Part shown: positions 24,203 to 33,117 of the stretch, in pieces
How positions within the stretch are numbered: position 1 is the stretch's first letter
Layout: each line of letters begins with the position of its first letter
DNA from: Verrucomicrobiota bacterium
GTDB taxonomy: Bacteria; Chlamydiota; Chlamydiia; Chlamydiales; SM23-39
Assembly: GCA_018239895.1 (NCBI GenBank)
Contig: JAFEGL010000015.1
Location: forward strand, 1 to 58,490
DNA: 58,490 nucleotides
Direction of reading: 5' to 3'
Translations under genes and position numbers: made by a program
Notes under the pieces: generated by a model
Databases searched by the model: none
What the model was told of the DNA's origin: nothing
Seen by the model: the letters and a program-made list of their open reading frames with translations, nothing else

Positions 24203-26720
24203 ATTCCTCTTCCTGGACTCCAGGATCGAGAATTTGGCTTGCGGCCGCTTGCTTTTTCTCTTTGAGCGCCAACATCTTCTCTTCGATCGAATCGGGCGTC
24301 AAGTACCGTTTGGCAATGATGGTCTTCTTCTGGCCAATCCGGTGCGCCCGGTCGATCGCCTGCCGCTCGGCCGCCTCGTTCCACCAAGGATCAAAAAGCA
24401 AAACATACTCAGCTGCGGTTAGGTTGAGCCCCGCGCCTCCCGCTTTGAGGCTCAGGAGGAAAACAAGCGAATTCGGATCCTCTTGAAACTGCTTCACCTG
24501 AGTCCCCCTCTCTTCGTAGCTCATCGAGCCGTCGAGATAGAGCGGACTGTACTCTGCGAGCTCCTTCTTAATAAGGGTCAGCATCGAGGTGAATTGGCTG
24601 TAGATCAAGATTTTTCGCTTTTCCGCCACGGCCTCTTCGACATCGGTTTTCAACTGCTCGAGCTTGGCTCCGAGGAAATTTTCTCCAAGTAGTCTCGGGT
24701 CGCAGCAGATCTGCCTGAGTCTTAAGATCGCTTCCAAGATCTCCATCCGGTGGGCCACGGCTCCCTCTTGTTCGATCTTCTTGAGAAGTCCCCCTTTGAG
24801 CCCCTTCTTATATTCTTGGTAGAGTTCGCTCTGCGATGGGTTCATCTCGATCCAGACGCTCTGGTCGATTTTTTCTGGCAGCTCAATCTCAACATCTTGC
24901 TTGCGCCGCCGCAAAATGAAGGGGCGGGTCTTTTTCTTGAGTCTCTCGATCGGGTCGGTCGGCTCCAAGAGATCGGGGAGCAAAAATTGGAATTGGGAGA
25001 CCAGTTCCGAGGTCCTGTTTTCGATCGGGGTGCCGCTCAGACAGATACGGAAGTTGCTCTTGAGCCGACCTGCCGCCTGGGCCGTTTGGGTCGAAGAGTT
25101 CTTGATCGTCTGGGACTCATCTAAAACGATCGCCTCGCAATCGATCTGACTCAAGAGATCTTCATCGAGACGGAGCACGGAATACGAGGTGAGGATGAGC
25201 GGAAGTTTTTGGAGCTGAGAAGGATCTTTAAGTCTTTCAGACCCGGCATGGATGTAGACGGGAAGATTGGGCAAGAACCGGGAGAGTTCTTTTTTCCAAT
25301 TGAAGAGGAGCGAGGTGGGGGCGACGATCAAAAGCGGCAAATTTGTCCGCATCCGAGAAAAAAATGCCAGGACCTGGACAGTTTTTCCCAGTCCCATCTC
25401 GTCGGCCAAAAGCCCAGAAAACCCGTATCGGTGGAGGTGAGAGAGCCAGTCGACCCCCTTTTGCTGGTAGGGGAGGAGTTCGCCGCGGAAGGCCTCTCCG
25501 GGAAGGGCATCTTCAATGCCTCGATCGAGACGGCTGACCGTCTCGCGGAGCTGCTCGCTCCAATCGACATTCGGTTGATCGAGCCAATTGCTGAGAGCGG
25601 AAATTCTCTGTTTCGGCACGATCCATTTTTTCTCGACAAGCTCCGCCTCATCGAGCAGTTCGCCCAATGTTCCAAGAGCTTTTCTATCGATCAGCCCCAC
25701 CGATTCCTTGTCCAACTCGAGCCAGAGCCTTTGCGGAAATTTTCCGATCGGCGCCTCTTTGTCCTGGAAACGGACCCGCCCCGAAATCTCAATCTTCCCC
25801 CGATTTTCTTGGATTGAAAGATCGCAACCCGTCTGCCGAAGAATACTTCTCCCCTGCGCGTCGATGATTTTCCAACCAATTTCAAGCAAAAAGCAGAGGC
25901 TCTCCTGAATCCGGTCGCTGGGGCAAAAATAGCGGGTTGCGCCGACAACTTTCCGGATGAAACCTGTCTCCAAGAGATCTTTTTCCCACTGCTCTTCATT
26001 CGCGCGGAGCCTCGCTCTGCCGCTGACGGTCGGAGAGAGATCTTCAAAAACGACGCGGCCAACGCCCGGATAATCCATCCAAAGATGGGCAAAGCACCCC
26101 GTCGCATCTTGCAAGACAAGCTGAGGAAAGACCTCCAACGGTTTTTCCGCTTGCTTAGCTTTCCAAAGAACGGGCGGGTTTTCCTCCAAAAATCTTTTCA
26201 GCTGGACACCTTCAAGGAGCGCCGATTTCTTCAAAAACGGTTCGATCCATTTCCAGGGCAAATCGGTCGAAAGGGAGCTAAATACCCCTTTTTGAATCAC
26301 CCAAAAAGGGAAGGCCGCCTCAGCTTCCGCCAGCGGCAGTTCTCCGGCGATCGCCTCGAGAGTAGCGGACTTTTCCGAAAGGCGCTCCCCTCTCCAATAC
26401 AACTTGGCGGGAACCGGGTTCACCGATAGAAGGGTCTTTTGGAAATAGAGACGCCCTGTTTTCGCCATTAAGCGGATCGCCTCGCTCGATTGGGCTGCCG
26501 GCACCTCAATTTGCTGAAATGAAGCCGTGTCGGAAGTTCTGGAGACATTCGGCGAGCGGAGATGAATTTTAATGAGAAACGCGAGAGGTTCCCTGTCAGC
26601 CTCTCTAGCCAAAGTTTTCAGCGTATCTAAATAGAGGACCCTCTTGCTCCCCTTTTCTTGCAGGTGGACGAGAAGAGAGTTGGGTTCTTTTGGTTCAATC
26701 CGGTAAACTAGCTCAGACAT
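24162..26720 (-). CDS. SNF2/SWI2-family helicase
   Basis: An 852-residue protein. The N-terminal 380 residues are an accessory region; residues about 400-840 hold the SNF2 ATPase: DEMGLGKT (Walker A), LDESQ in place of the usual DEAH/DEGH box, SGTPIENR (motif III), and in lobe 2 YSQF, SLKAGGAGLNLT and DPWWNEAAERQAIDRAHRIGQ (motifs V and VI). It would translocate on double-stranded DNA to remodel protein-DNA complexes. Chlamydiae encode such SNF2 proteins. The His-to-Gln change in motif II is the notable oddity, though Gln also occurs in other helicase groups. Confidence 0.93.
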   Translation of the reverse strand: MSELVYRIEPKEPNSLLVHLQEKGSKRVLYLDTLKTLAREADREPLAFLIKIHLRSPNVSRTSDTASFQQIEVPAAQSSEAIRLMAKTGRLYFQKTLLSVNPVPAKLYWRGERLSEKSATLEAIAGELPLAEAEAAFPFWVIQKGVFSSLSTDLPWKWIEPFLKKSALLEGVQLKRFLEENPPVLWKAKQAEKPLEVFPQLVLQDATGCFAHLWMDYPGVGRVVFEDLSPTVSGRARLRANEEQWEKDLLETGFIRKVVGATRYFCPSDRIQESLCFLLEIGWKIIDAQGRSILRQTGCDLSIQENRGKIEISGRVRFQDKEAPIGKFPQRLWLELDKESVGLIDRKALGTLGELLDEAELVEKKWIVPKQRISALSNWLDQPNVDWSEQLRETVSRLDRGIEDALPGEAFRGELLPYQQKGVDWLSHLHRYGFSGLLADEMGLGKTVQVLAFFSRMRTNLPLLIVAPTSLLFNWKKELSRFLPNLPVYIHAGSERLKDPSQLQKLPLILTSYSVLRLDEDLLSQIDCEAIVLDESQTIKNSSTQTAQAAGRLKSNFRICLSGTPIENRTSELVSQFQFLLPDLLEPTDPIERLKKKTRPFILRRRKQDVEIELPEKIDQSVWIEMNPSQSELYQEYKKGLKGGLLKKIEQEGAVAHRMEILEAILRLRQICCDPRLLGENFLGAKLEQLKTDVEEAVAEKRKILIYSQFTSMLTLIKKELAEYSPLYLDGSMSYEERGTQVKQFQEDPNSLVFLLSLKAGGAGLNLTAAEYVLLFDPWWNEAAERQAIDRAHRIGQKKTIIAKRYLTPDSIEEKMLALKEKKQAAASQILDPGVQEEEFSWTSEDLLHLLF

Positions 26721-26731
26721 TGCGACTCATT

Positions 26732-27511
26732 ATGTTTTGGGATAAACACTCCGATTGGAAAACCGCCGAGACCGCCTGGGACCGAAAAGCTGAAGAGCTT
26801 CGAGCTTCCCATCCTCTCAAGGTGCTCGGCAAACTGCCGAAGATGGCGGGGATCGCCGAGCCAGGCATCAAAAGGAAAGGACTCGTCTATCTTCTCAGCC
26901 ACGATCGGAAACTCTTTTTTTGGCGCCATTTCTTCCGTTCGCCGATCCGCTACGCCTACCGGCTGATCCGCTCCTATTTGCGCGGGAAATCTTACACTCG
27001 GGACGGCGATTTTTTTCTCTACGGCCTCTCCTCGGAAGAAGATTTGAAGCTTGCACCCGATTCTCTCTTCATCCTCGGATTTTCTTACTGCCACAAACCG
27101 TTCGAATGCCCTTCAGGAAGATTCACCGACCAATGCATCCGCGACCCGGAACATCCCGTCTGCCGTCAATGCTTCATCGGCAAGTGCGCCCACGCTGCGC
27201 CGAAAGAGACCCGACTCCTCTGGATCCCCACCATCCACTACATCGGAGAAAAAATCTTCGAGGCGGCCGCAAAAAATCCGAAGCAAAAAATCTTCTTCCT
27301 CATCACAGCTTGCGAAATGTCGCTCGAGATGTTCGGCGATTGGGGCAACATGGTCGGCATCGAAGGGATCGGCGTCCGGCTCGACGGGAGGATCTGCAAC
27401 ACCATGAAAGCCTTCGAACTCTCTGAGAGGGGCGTCAAGCCGGGGCTCACCGTCGTCCTCGACGAGACCCAAAAAAGAATGCTAGACTTGCTCCGCCGCT
27501 TGCGCTCTTGA
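26732..27511 (+). CDS. Cysteine-rich DUF116-like protein
   Basis: A 259-residue protein with a cysteine cluster in about the middle: YCHKPFECPSGRFTDQC, PVCRQCFIGKC, then TACEMS and GRICN downstream. The spacing and the phrase GIEGIGVRLDGRICN resemble DUF116 proteins, which may bind an Fe-S cluster or metal; their activity is unknown. The start at 26732 gives a clear N-terminus and avoids overlap with the divergent SNF2 gene; an upstream ATG at 26690 lies inside that gene. The 3' end overlaps trhO by 30 bp. Confidence 0.65.
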   Translation: MFWDKHSDWKTAETAWDRKAEELRASHPLKVLGKLPKMAGIAEPGIKRKGLVYLLSHDRKLFFWRHFFRSPIRYAYRLIRSYLRGKSYTRDGDFFLYGLSSEEDLKLAPDSLFILGFSYCHKPFECPSGRFTDQCIRDPEHPVCRQCFIGKCAHAAPKETRLLWIPTIHYIGEKIFEAAAKNPKQKIFFLITACEMSLEMFGDWGNMVGIEGIGVRLDGRICNTMKAFELSERGVKPGLTVVLDETQKRMLDLLRRLRS

Positions 27512-28453
27512 TTCTTTCCAAGCCTGCTTCTCTTCGTAATTCCACTTGCGGAATGGCTTCGCGTTCCCATCCTCGTGGAATGGGCGAACCCTCCCCTCGG
27601 ACTGACAGTCGCAGCAGCAGCAACCTTTGAATTTCCTCAAGCAATCGAGGCAGCAAGTGAAAAGCTCGTTGCAATCCATGTTCGCGCAGTTGTAGTAGAC
27701 GTCGCAAGAAGTCCCGCAGTGTTCGCAATGACCGATCGTTGTAGAATCTTCGCTCAAAGGGACGACCAACCGGTCGTCGAAGACAAATAACTTTCCATGC
27801 CACTGGTCGGACCCTTCTTCCAGGCCATATTGGATCACGCCTCCATCCAACTGATAGACGTTCTCGAATCCCTCATCCTTCATCAAGGCCGAGTAGTATT
27901 CACACCGGATGCCGCCCGTGCAGTACATCATGACCCGGGTCGTCTTCGGATCGCGCGCCTGTTTAAGCTGTTCGGCATAGCCAGGGAACTCCCGAAACGT
28001 CTCAAAGGGGGGCAAATCGGCCCCGTCGAAGTGGCCGATTTTCCACTCATAATCATTGCGGACATCGATCACGATGGTATTTTCGTCCCGCTCCTCGATC
28101 ATTTTTTTCCAGACTTTGGGCGGCACGTGCTCCCCCGTCTTCGAGAGGTCCACCTCGCAATCGATCGCGACCAGCTGCCGCCGGTATTTGATCGTCGCTT
28201 TCGGGAAGGCGTGCTCGCTGGCCTCGTGGAGCTTGAACTGGATATCGGCAAATCGGGGGTCGGAGCGCATCCAGGCAATATACTCTTCGGCATGGACATC
28301 GAGGGCGCTCATCTGGGCATTGATCCCCTGTTCGGAGATGTAGATACGCCCCATCATGTCGCGGGTTTGGAAAAATTCCTTTTGCCGAACGATCTCCTCT
28401 TGCGGATTCTCGAGCGGCTTCAAACAGTAGTAGGCAATGACACGGTACTTCAT
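27482..28453 (-). CDS. trhO: tRNA uridine(34) hydroxylase, rhodanese-like
   Basis: A 323-residue TrhO/YceA protein: an N-terminal acylphosphatase-like domain, a rhodanese domain with the active loop YCTGGIRCE (catalytic Cys178), and a C-terminal Cys-rich part (CEHCGTSCDVYYNC, CCLDC, GCCCCDCQ) that probably binds zinc. It makes 5-hydroxyuridine at tRNA position 34, oxygen-dependently. Its neighbour rpsD and, further on, murJ and nfo recall the C. trachomatis order CT624-CT627. It is convergent with the DUF116-like gene. Confidence 0.92.
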   Translation of the reverse strand: MKYRVIAYYCLKPLENPQEEIVRQKEFFQTRDMMGRIYISEQGINAQMSALDVHAEEYIAWMRSDPRFADIQFKLHEASEHAFPKATIKYRRQLVAIDCEVDLSKTGEHVPPKVWKKMIEERDENTIVIDVRNDYEWKIGHFDGADLPPFETFREFPGYAEQLKQARDPKTTRVMMYCTGGIRCEYYSALMKDEGFENVYQLDGGVIQYGLEEGSDQWHGKLFVFDDRLVVPLSEDSTTIGHCEHCGTSCDVYYNCANMDCNELFTCCLDCLRKFKGCCCCDCQSEGRVRPFHEDGNAKPFRKWNYEEKQAWKESRAQAAEQV

Positions 28454-28627
28454 AAGATGCGAAATTCTAGCCGAAAAACGCTTTCCGAACCACTATACTT
28501 TTTTCTCCAAACCAGAATCGCTAGAAAAATTTTACTTTCACGATGAAAAAATCGACGTTTGGATCTGTTCAAAAAATCGATCCTTGGATACACTGTCTAC
28601 CTTTAGTTCGAACCAACCGGAGAAACA

Positions 28628-29248
28628 ATGGCTCGTTACAGAGGTCCTAAAAATCGCGTTGCCCGCCGCTTTTCTGCTAATATTTTCGGCAAAGCGCGCA
28701 ACCCGATGCTCCACAAGCAAAACCCACCCGGGATGCATGGAGCCAAGAGAAAGAAGAAATCAGATTTCGGCGTACAGCTCGAAGAGCGTCAAAAATTGAA
28801 GGCTGTCTATGGCATGTTGAGCCAAAAGCAGCTCGTCAACGCCTACCGAAAAGCGCTGATCACCCCAGGCAATACCGCCCACAACTTACTGGAGCAACTC
28901 GAGTGCCGTCTTGACAACGTCGTCTTCCGCCTCCGCCTAGCTCCTAGCATTTTCGCTGCCCAGCAGCTAGTATCCCATGGCCATATCCAAGTCAACGGAA
29001 AGAAAGTGGACCGCCGCTCCTTCCTGGTTCGCCCAGGCATGCTCGTGTCGGTGAAGCCAGCTTCCCGTCAGATGAAAGCGATCATCGTCGCCCAAGAGTA
29101 TGCAAGCCGGGAGATCCCAGGATACCTCGCTCTGGAAGAAGATAAGTTCTCAGGCAAACTCCTGTCCGCTCCACAGATGGACCAGGTTCCGCTTCCCCTG
29201 CCTGTCAACGTACCTCTCGTCTGCGAATTCCTCTCTCACTCTTCCTAA
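28628..29248 (+). CDS. rpsD: 30S ribosomal protein S4
   Basis: A 206-residue S4 protein. It starts ARYRGPKNRVARRF and has the S4 RNA-binding domain (RLDNVVFRLRLAPSIFAAQQLVSHGHIQVNGKKVD). The N-terminal zinc cysteines are absent, as in many bacteria. It binds 16S rRNA early in 30S assembly. A GGAG lies just before the ATG. A candidate sigma-66 type promoter (TGTTCA at 28566, 17-bp spacer, TACACT at 28589) sits upstream. It is transcribed alone and ends in a hairpin. Confidence 0.97.
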   Translation: MARYRGPKNRVARRFSANIFGKARNPMLHKQNPPGMHGAKRKKKSDFGVQLEERQKLKAVYGMLSQKQLVNAYRKALITPGNTAHNLLEQLECRLDNVVFRLRLAPSIFAAQQLVSHGHIQVNGKKVDRRSFLVRPGMLVSVKPASRQMKAIIVAQEYASREIPGYLALEEDKFSGKLLSAPQMDQVPLPLPVNVPLVCEFLSHSS

Positions 29249-29259
29249 AGATAGCTCAC

Positions 29260-29285
29260 ACTCCTCAGCCCAAAAGCTGGGGAGT
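29260..29285 (+). terminator. Terminator-like hairpin after rpsD
   Basis: A 10-bp stem (29260-29269 with 29276-29285, one G-U pair) and a 6-nt loop, 11 bp after the rpsD stop, followed by TAAGAGTCTTTT. It lies between the convergent rpsD and murJ genes and could end both. Confidence 0.7.
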
Positions 29286-29298
29286 AAGAGTCTTTTAA

Positions 29299-30804
29299 TT
29301 AAATGCGCGTTTTCAACAAACCTTTAATTTCATCTAACTGGAGCCAGAGGGACATCCCGACGACCCCACCCATGTAGATAGACGACAAAGTTAAAAATTG
29401 AATCACTTGCCCCAATCCGGGAAAAGCCAGCCCCCCAAACCCTAACTCTTGCGCAGCCAGAACCAAAACCGCGGGCAAGAGAGAGGCCAAAACCAACTTG
29501 AAGCAGTACAAGACAAAACCTCGGTCAAACACCGAGCCAAGATGTTTGGCCAATACCCAGCCATTCACTGCAGCGCTGACACTCGTAGCCAGCGCGACGC
29601 TGATAGCCCCCCAGCCAAACCCAAAGACAAAAAGTCCATTTAAAGCCGTATTGACGCCGACAGCGATCAAGGAGGCCCTAGCGGGGATCCAGTACGATTT
29701 TTGGGCATAAAACCCCTGCGCCATCAAAAGGACAAACACAGCTGGCACGAGCCCCGCGCCATACGCCCAGAGGCAAGCGAGCGTCTCATAGAGGGCGCTT
29801 CTTGAAAAATCGCCGTGGCCATACAGGAGATTCAGACCAGCCCCTCCCAGGGCAAATAAGCCAAATGTGCAAGGGATCATCAATGCCGCGCTGTTTCTCA
29901 GTCCAGACGTCAAAAGCTCGCGGAACCGCCCCATATCCCCCTGCTGCATCGCCCTCGAAAGGGGCGGCAAAAGAGCCCCTGACAGCGCAATCCCGAAGAG
30001 AGCCAGCGGAAGCTGCTGCACCCGGATGGCGTACCACAAATAGGCGGGTCCCGAAAGATCGGCGATCCGGGCAAAGATCGCGTCGAGCGCACTGTTGATC
30101 TGGACAGCGCCGATGCCGATGAGACCGAGTGTCATCGGCCGGATCATCTTCTTCCATTCTGGAGAGAACAGCCGCCGTTTCCCTTCACCCGGCCCCAACT
30201 CTCTTCGCACCTGGATTGCCGTCATCGCCCATTGCACAGCGCAGGCTCCGGCAATCCAGATCGACAGCGCCCTCGCGCCATCGGACAAGAAAGCGGCCGC
30301 AATCCAAACGAAATTGAAGGCAACCGGAGCCGCCGCGGGCCAAAAGTATTTCTTTTGACTTTGCAAGAGGGCCGTATTGAGCCCCGAAAGGGTCAAAAAA
30401 AGAAGACTAGGCACCATCCGCATTGTCAAGAGGGCGATCTCGCGCCAATCTGGACTCAAAAACTCCAGAAGGCCCCACAAAACAAGCTCAAATCCTAAAG
30501 CGACCGCGCCGCTGAGCGCCGCCATCGAAAGGGCTGCTTCCCGATAAAACTGAGCCGCCGCGCCAAAACTTAGCCCCCTCATCGTCTCGAATTGAGGGAC
30601 GAACCCCGCTTGCAGATTCCCCTCCCCGAGCAGCCGCCGAAACAAGTTCGCGAGCCGATACGCCACCAAAAGCCCTGCGATCTCCGGCGAACTTCCAAAA
30701 CAAAACGCCATCGCGATATCGCGCAAAAGCCCGCTCACGCGGCTCAAAAACGTCCCGCAAAAAAAAAGTTTTGCTGATCTTAGAACAGTGCGGCTCGTAT
30801 CCAT
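29299..30804 (-). CDS. murJ: Lipid II flippase MurJ (MviN)
   Basis: A 501-residue polytopic protein with about 14 hydrophobic segments and the MurJ start SRVSGLLRDIAMAFCFG, followed by AYRLANLFRRLLGEGNLQAGFVP, the conserved basic-rich first loop. It flips lipid II across the inner membrane for peptidoglycan synthesis; chlamydiae need this for their division-site peptidoglycan. It is convergent with rpsD. The gene order trhO-rpsD-murJ-nfo is maintained apart from orphan insertions downstream. Confidence 0.94.
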   Translation of the reverse strand: MDTSRTVLRSAKLFFCGTFLSRVSGLLRDIAMAFCFGSSPEIAGLLVAYRLANLFRRLLGEGNLQAGFVPQFETMRGLSFGAAAQFYREAALSMAALSGAVALGFELVLWGLLEFLSPDWREIALLTMRMVPSLLFLTLSGLNTALLQSQKKYFWPAAAPVAFNFVWIAAAFLSDGARALSIWIAGACAVQWAMTAIQVRRELGPGEGKRRLFSPEWKKMIRPMTLGLIGIGAVQINSALDAIFARIADLSGPAYLWYAIRVQQLPLALFGIALSGALLPPLSRAMQQGDMGRFRELLTSGLRNSAALMIPCTFGLFALGGAGLNLLYGHGDFSRSALYETLACLWAYGAGLVPAVFVLLMAQGFYAQKSYWIPARASLIAVGVNTALNGLFVFGFGWGAISVALATSVSAAVNGWVLAKHLGSVFDRGFVLYCFKLVLASLLPAVLVLAAQELGFGGLAFPGLGQVIQFLTLSSIYMGGVVGMSLWLQLDEIKGLLKTRI

Positions 30805-30925
30805 CGAGTCTAGGATAACGATATTTTTTGATTTTGGCTACAGAAGCGCAAAACAATACAACATTTTTCACAATTCTAATTAATTACAACTAATCATATA
30901 ATTAACAAACAAAAATGGATGAAAT

Positions 30926-31471
30926 ATGATATATGCAAATAATAGCAGAAATTTAAATGCAATAAATCTACCATCAACATACTCAATTGAACTAGAAAGG
31001 GAAAATTGCGGAAAGGTCGCCTTAGCCGTAGCTTGTTTCTTCCTAACGCTGGGAATTGGCTTTTTTGTTAAAGCATATTTAGAAAAAAAGCAGTTTAGAG
31101 AAGCCCTCGAAAACACCGATGTAGAAAAAGCCAAGAATCTCCTTTCTTGGAATGTCTGCATCGCTGAAGCTCATATCAGCCCCGATTTTGTTCAAAAACT
31201 ACAGAACGAAGGGAAATTTGACTCATTGCGATTCTTGGACAAGCTCCTCCACACGCGCGGTCAGTATTTTGTCGAACGCCCTCACGTTGGTTTTTATATA
31301 AATATTTTCCCTCCCCGCCCTTCAATCGTCAATCAACTGGGGCAAATTCCAGAAATCCAACAGGCGAGAAAAATCGCAAAACTAGAATATCTAGTAAGCC
31401 AAAAACCGGCGGCGCGAGCAACCCATACCCATGAAATTGGCTGGATTTTTCCAGCTTCATTGAAAAAATAA
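30926..31471 (+). CDS. Orphan membrane protein (possible inclusion-membrane type)
   Basis: A 181-residue protein of no recognised family with one strong hydrophobic segment at about residues 29-49 (KVALAVACFFLTLGIGFFV) after a short polar N-terminus without a cleavable signal. The C-terminal 130 residues are soluble. It is AT-rich compared with murJ and nfo. With the two genes after it, it forms an insertion between murJ and nfo relative to the recalled Chlamydia order. A type III-secreted membrane protein is one possibility. Only a single hydrophobic segment is evident, so the Inc-like assignment is weak. Confidence 0.65.
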   Translation: MIYANNSRNLNAINLPSTYSIELERENCGKVALAVACFFLTLGIGFFVKAYLEKKQFREALENTDVEKAKNLLSWNVCIAEAHISPDFVQKLQNEGKFDSLRFLDKLLHTRGQYFVERPHVGFYINIFPPRPSIVNQLGQIPEIQQARKIAKLEYLVSQKPAARATHTHEIGWIFPASLKK

Positions 31472-31606
31472 GTTTATTCAGCCACCCGCCCACTAACGAT
31501 AACAGCGGGCTGGCTACATTCTTAATAATAAATATTTCAACAAATTAGATTTACTCATTATTAATATACAAATATAATATTAATAAATAAAATAAAGAAG
31601 GTATTC

Positions 31607-32293
31607 ATGTCATCAGTTTCAAATAAACTTTCACCAGACCAAAGAAATGTAGTTCAATCGCAAATCGATGATATTAAAAGAACCGTTGGCACATTACGGC
31701 GCACTGACGGACCCAATTTCCAAGTTCGGGATCTGATTAGTCGTAAAGATCCTGAAGTACAAAGACTTCCGAATGAATGGAAAGAAAAAGTTACTTCTCT
31801 TATCACTGAGAAAGGGAGAGCAATCAAACTTTGCTCGGACAGAAAAATCTTAAATCGTACAATAATTGATCGAACTCAAGAAAATTCGCCTCTTACAAAA
31901 GGACTATTCTCAACTTATGTAGGGTTATCACTTTTAGCTATTAGGAGCTTTGTTAATACACCTCCGTTTATTTTATACGCTTCCTCTGCAACTCTCGCTT
32001 ATGGAGTCTATTCAATAGTCAGTTCATGCTGCAGCTCTAGACCTGCTCAACAAAATGAGCCAGCAACCAATATTTCAAAAGAAGAGAGAGCTGCTAATTT
32101 TGATAGAATTTTAAGAAACTCTCAGGTGGGCTCTCAGTTCACTGAGGAGAGAAGAAGAGCTATTGCAGACAATTGTGCTAAAGTAGCCGACAACGCTGAA
32201 TTTGAGAATACTTTAAGAACGCTCGAAAATCATGCTCATCAGTTACAAACTGATCTGAACAATAATGCGGACGAATTGTCGTTCTTAAGATAA
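31607..32293 (+). CDS. Inc-like protein with bilobed hydrophobic region
   Basis: A 228-residue protein. Residues 1-97 are polar and helical; residues 99-113 and 120-140 are two hydrophobic lobes separated by a short loop, ending SSCCSS; the last 85 residues are polar and helical. This bilobed pattern without a signal peptide is the hallmark of chlamydial inclusion-membrane (Inc) proteins, which are exported by type III secretion. The RBS AAGAAGGT precedes the ATG. Codons are AT-rich. No sequence relative was recognised, so the call rests only on topology. Confidence 0.7.
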   Translation: MSSVSNKLSPDQRNVVQSQIDDIKRTVGTLRRTDGPNFQVRDLISRKDPEVQRLPNEWKEKVTSLITEKGRAIKLCSDRKILNRTIIDRTQENSPLTKGLFSTYVGLSLLAIRSFVNTPPFILYASSATLAYGVYSIVSSCCSSRPAQQNEPATNISKEERAANFDRILRNSQVGSQFTEERRRAIADNCAKVADNAEFENTLRTLENHAHQLQTDLNNNADELSFLR

Positions 32294-32470
32294 TTGAAGA
32301 ACCCCTTCATAAATGAAGGAGATTCTCCTACGAGTAAAGGGCGGCAAGTACATGCCCGCAAATCAATAGTTAGCTCAGCTAACCCACCCCTGAAGGAGTG
32401 AGACTCTCGCTTTGAGCAGCTCGTTCAATAGGCTTTCGTTCCGCTCCGCTGCCGAAGCAGCGGAGCGGAG
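32294..32470. mobile_element. Possible IS200/IS605 tnpB 3'-end remnant with hairpins
   Basis: After the 31607 gene stop, a frame from 32294 reads about 35 codons ending in GDSP...SSANPPLKE and TGA at about 32399-32401, resembling the C-terminal tail of OrfB/TnpB proteins. Small palindromes follow: GGGC/GCCC, CCCCTGAAGGAGTG, TTGAGCAGCTCGTTCAA, then a perfect 12-bp stem (32441-32452/32457-32468) with a CGAA loop. This fits a decayed IS right end, where an omega-RNA-like structure is normally found. The remaining bases to 32661 hold only a decayed repeat. The identification is tentative. Confidence 0.35.
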
Positions 32471-32499
32471 GGCTGCCCTTGTAATTTCACAAAATACTC

Positions 32500-32602
32500 T
32501 ATTTATTCTCCATTGCGATAGCGGTGATCTAGATCATCCTGTTTATTTCACATGAATAGGGACGTGATCGGCAAAGCCGACAAGATAAGCAAGACAGCTT
32601 TT
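32500..32602. repeat. Degenerate copy of the 42-bp palindrome family
   Basis: The right part GTGATCGGCAAAGCCGACAAG followed by ATAAGCAAGA aligns with the right arm found at 12212-12253. The left part TGATC..ATCATCCTGTTTAT aligns loosely with the left arm. The two arms no longer pair well, so this looks like an old copy. Confidence 0.5.
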
Positions 32603-32661
32603 CTTTTGACAAATAGATCCAGAAGTTGGATTCTATAGAGCTGAATTTAATCGGTTTTATT

Positions 32662-33117
32662 ATGAAATCATTTTTCGAGCCCTGGAACAATTCATTCACT
32701 CTAACGCGCCGCCTTTGGCTGATTGTTTTCTTAAGCTCTCTGGCAGGAAATTTTGCTGCTTTCTTCCAGTTCTCCTCACCCCTGCCCCTTTCCGCGAAGT
32801 TGTACTCTCTTTTGGGATGCCTGATCGTGAACTCGATCTTCTTCCGATACGCATTTCTTGGGTCTGGAACAAAGTACCTCGCTTTCAACCTGGCGGCAGC
32901 CTTCATTTTTCCCGCTTTCACACTCCTCGTAATCATCGGAAAAATGTTCGGGATCTATTCAATATGGACAAAGGAGCTAGGCTCGCCGGCCGATCTCCTC
33001 ACCTATCTCTTCACCCCTCTTTGGATCGTTGCCTTGATCCTCCTTTACCGAGAAAACCACTACCGGAAATCGCTGGGACGGGTTAAAATAGCTCAAATTG
33101 AAGTAGAGTCGCTATGA
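32662..33117 (+). CDS. Small multi-pass membrane protein
   Basis: A 151-residue protein with four hydrophobic segments (about residues 15-35, 45-62, 75-100 and 116-130) and a basic C-terminus. The start at 32662 is chosen because the first ten or so residues of a longer frame from 32626 are polar and without RBS. The stop overlaps the nfo start (ATGA junction), so it is probably co-expressed with nfo. Function is unknown and no family was recognised. Confidence 0.7.
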   Translation: MKSFFEPWNNSFTLTRRLWLIVFLSSLAGNFAAFFQFSSPLPLSAKLYSLLGCLIVNSIFFRYAFLGSGTKYLAFNLAAAFIFPAFTLLVIIGKMFGIYSIWTKELGSPADLLTYLFTPLWIVALILLYRENHYRKSLGRVKIAQIEVESL

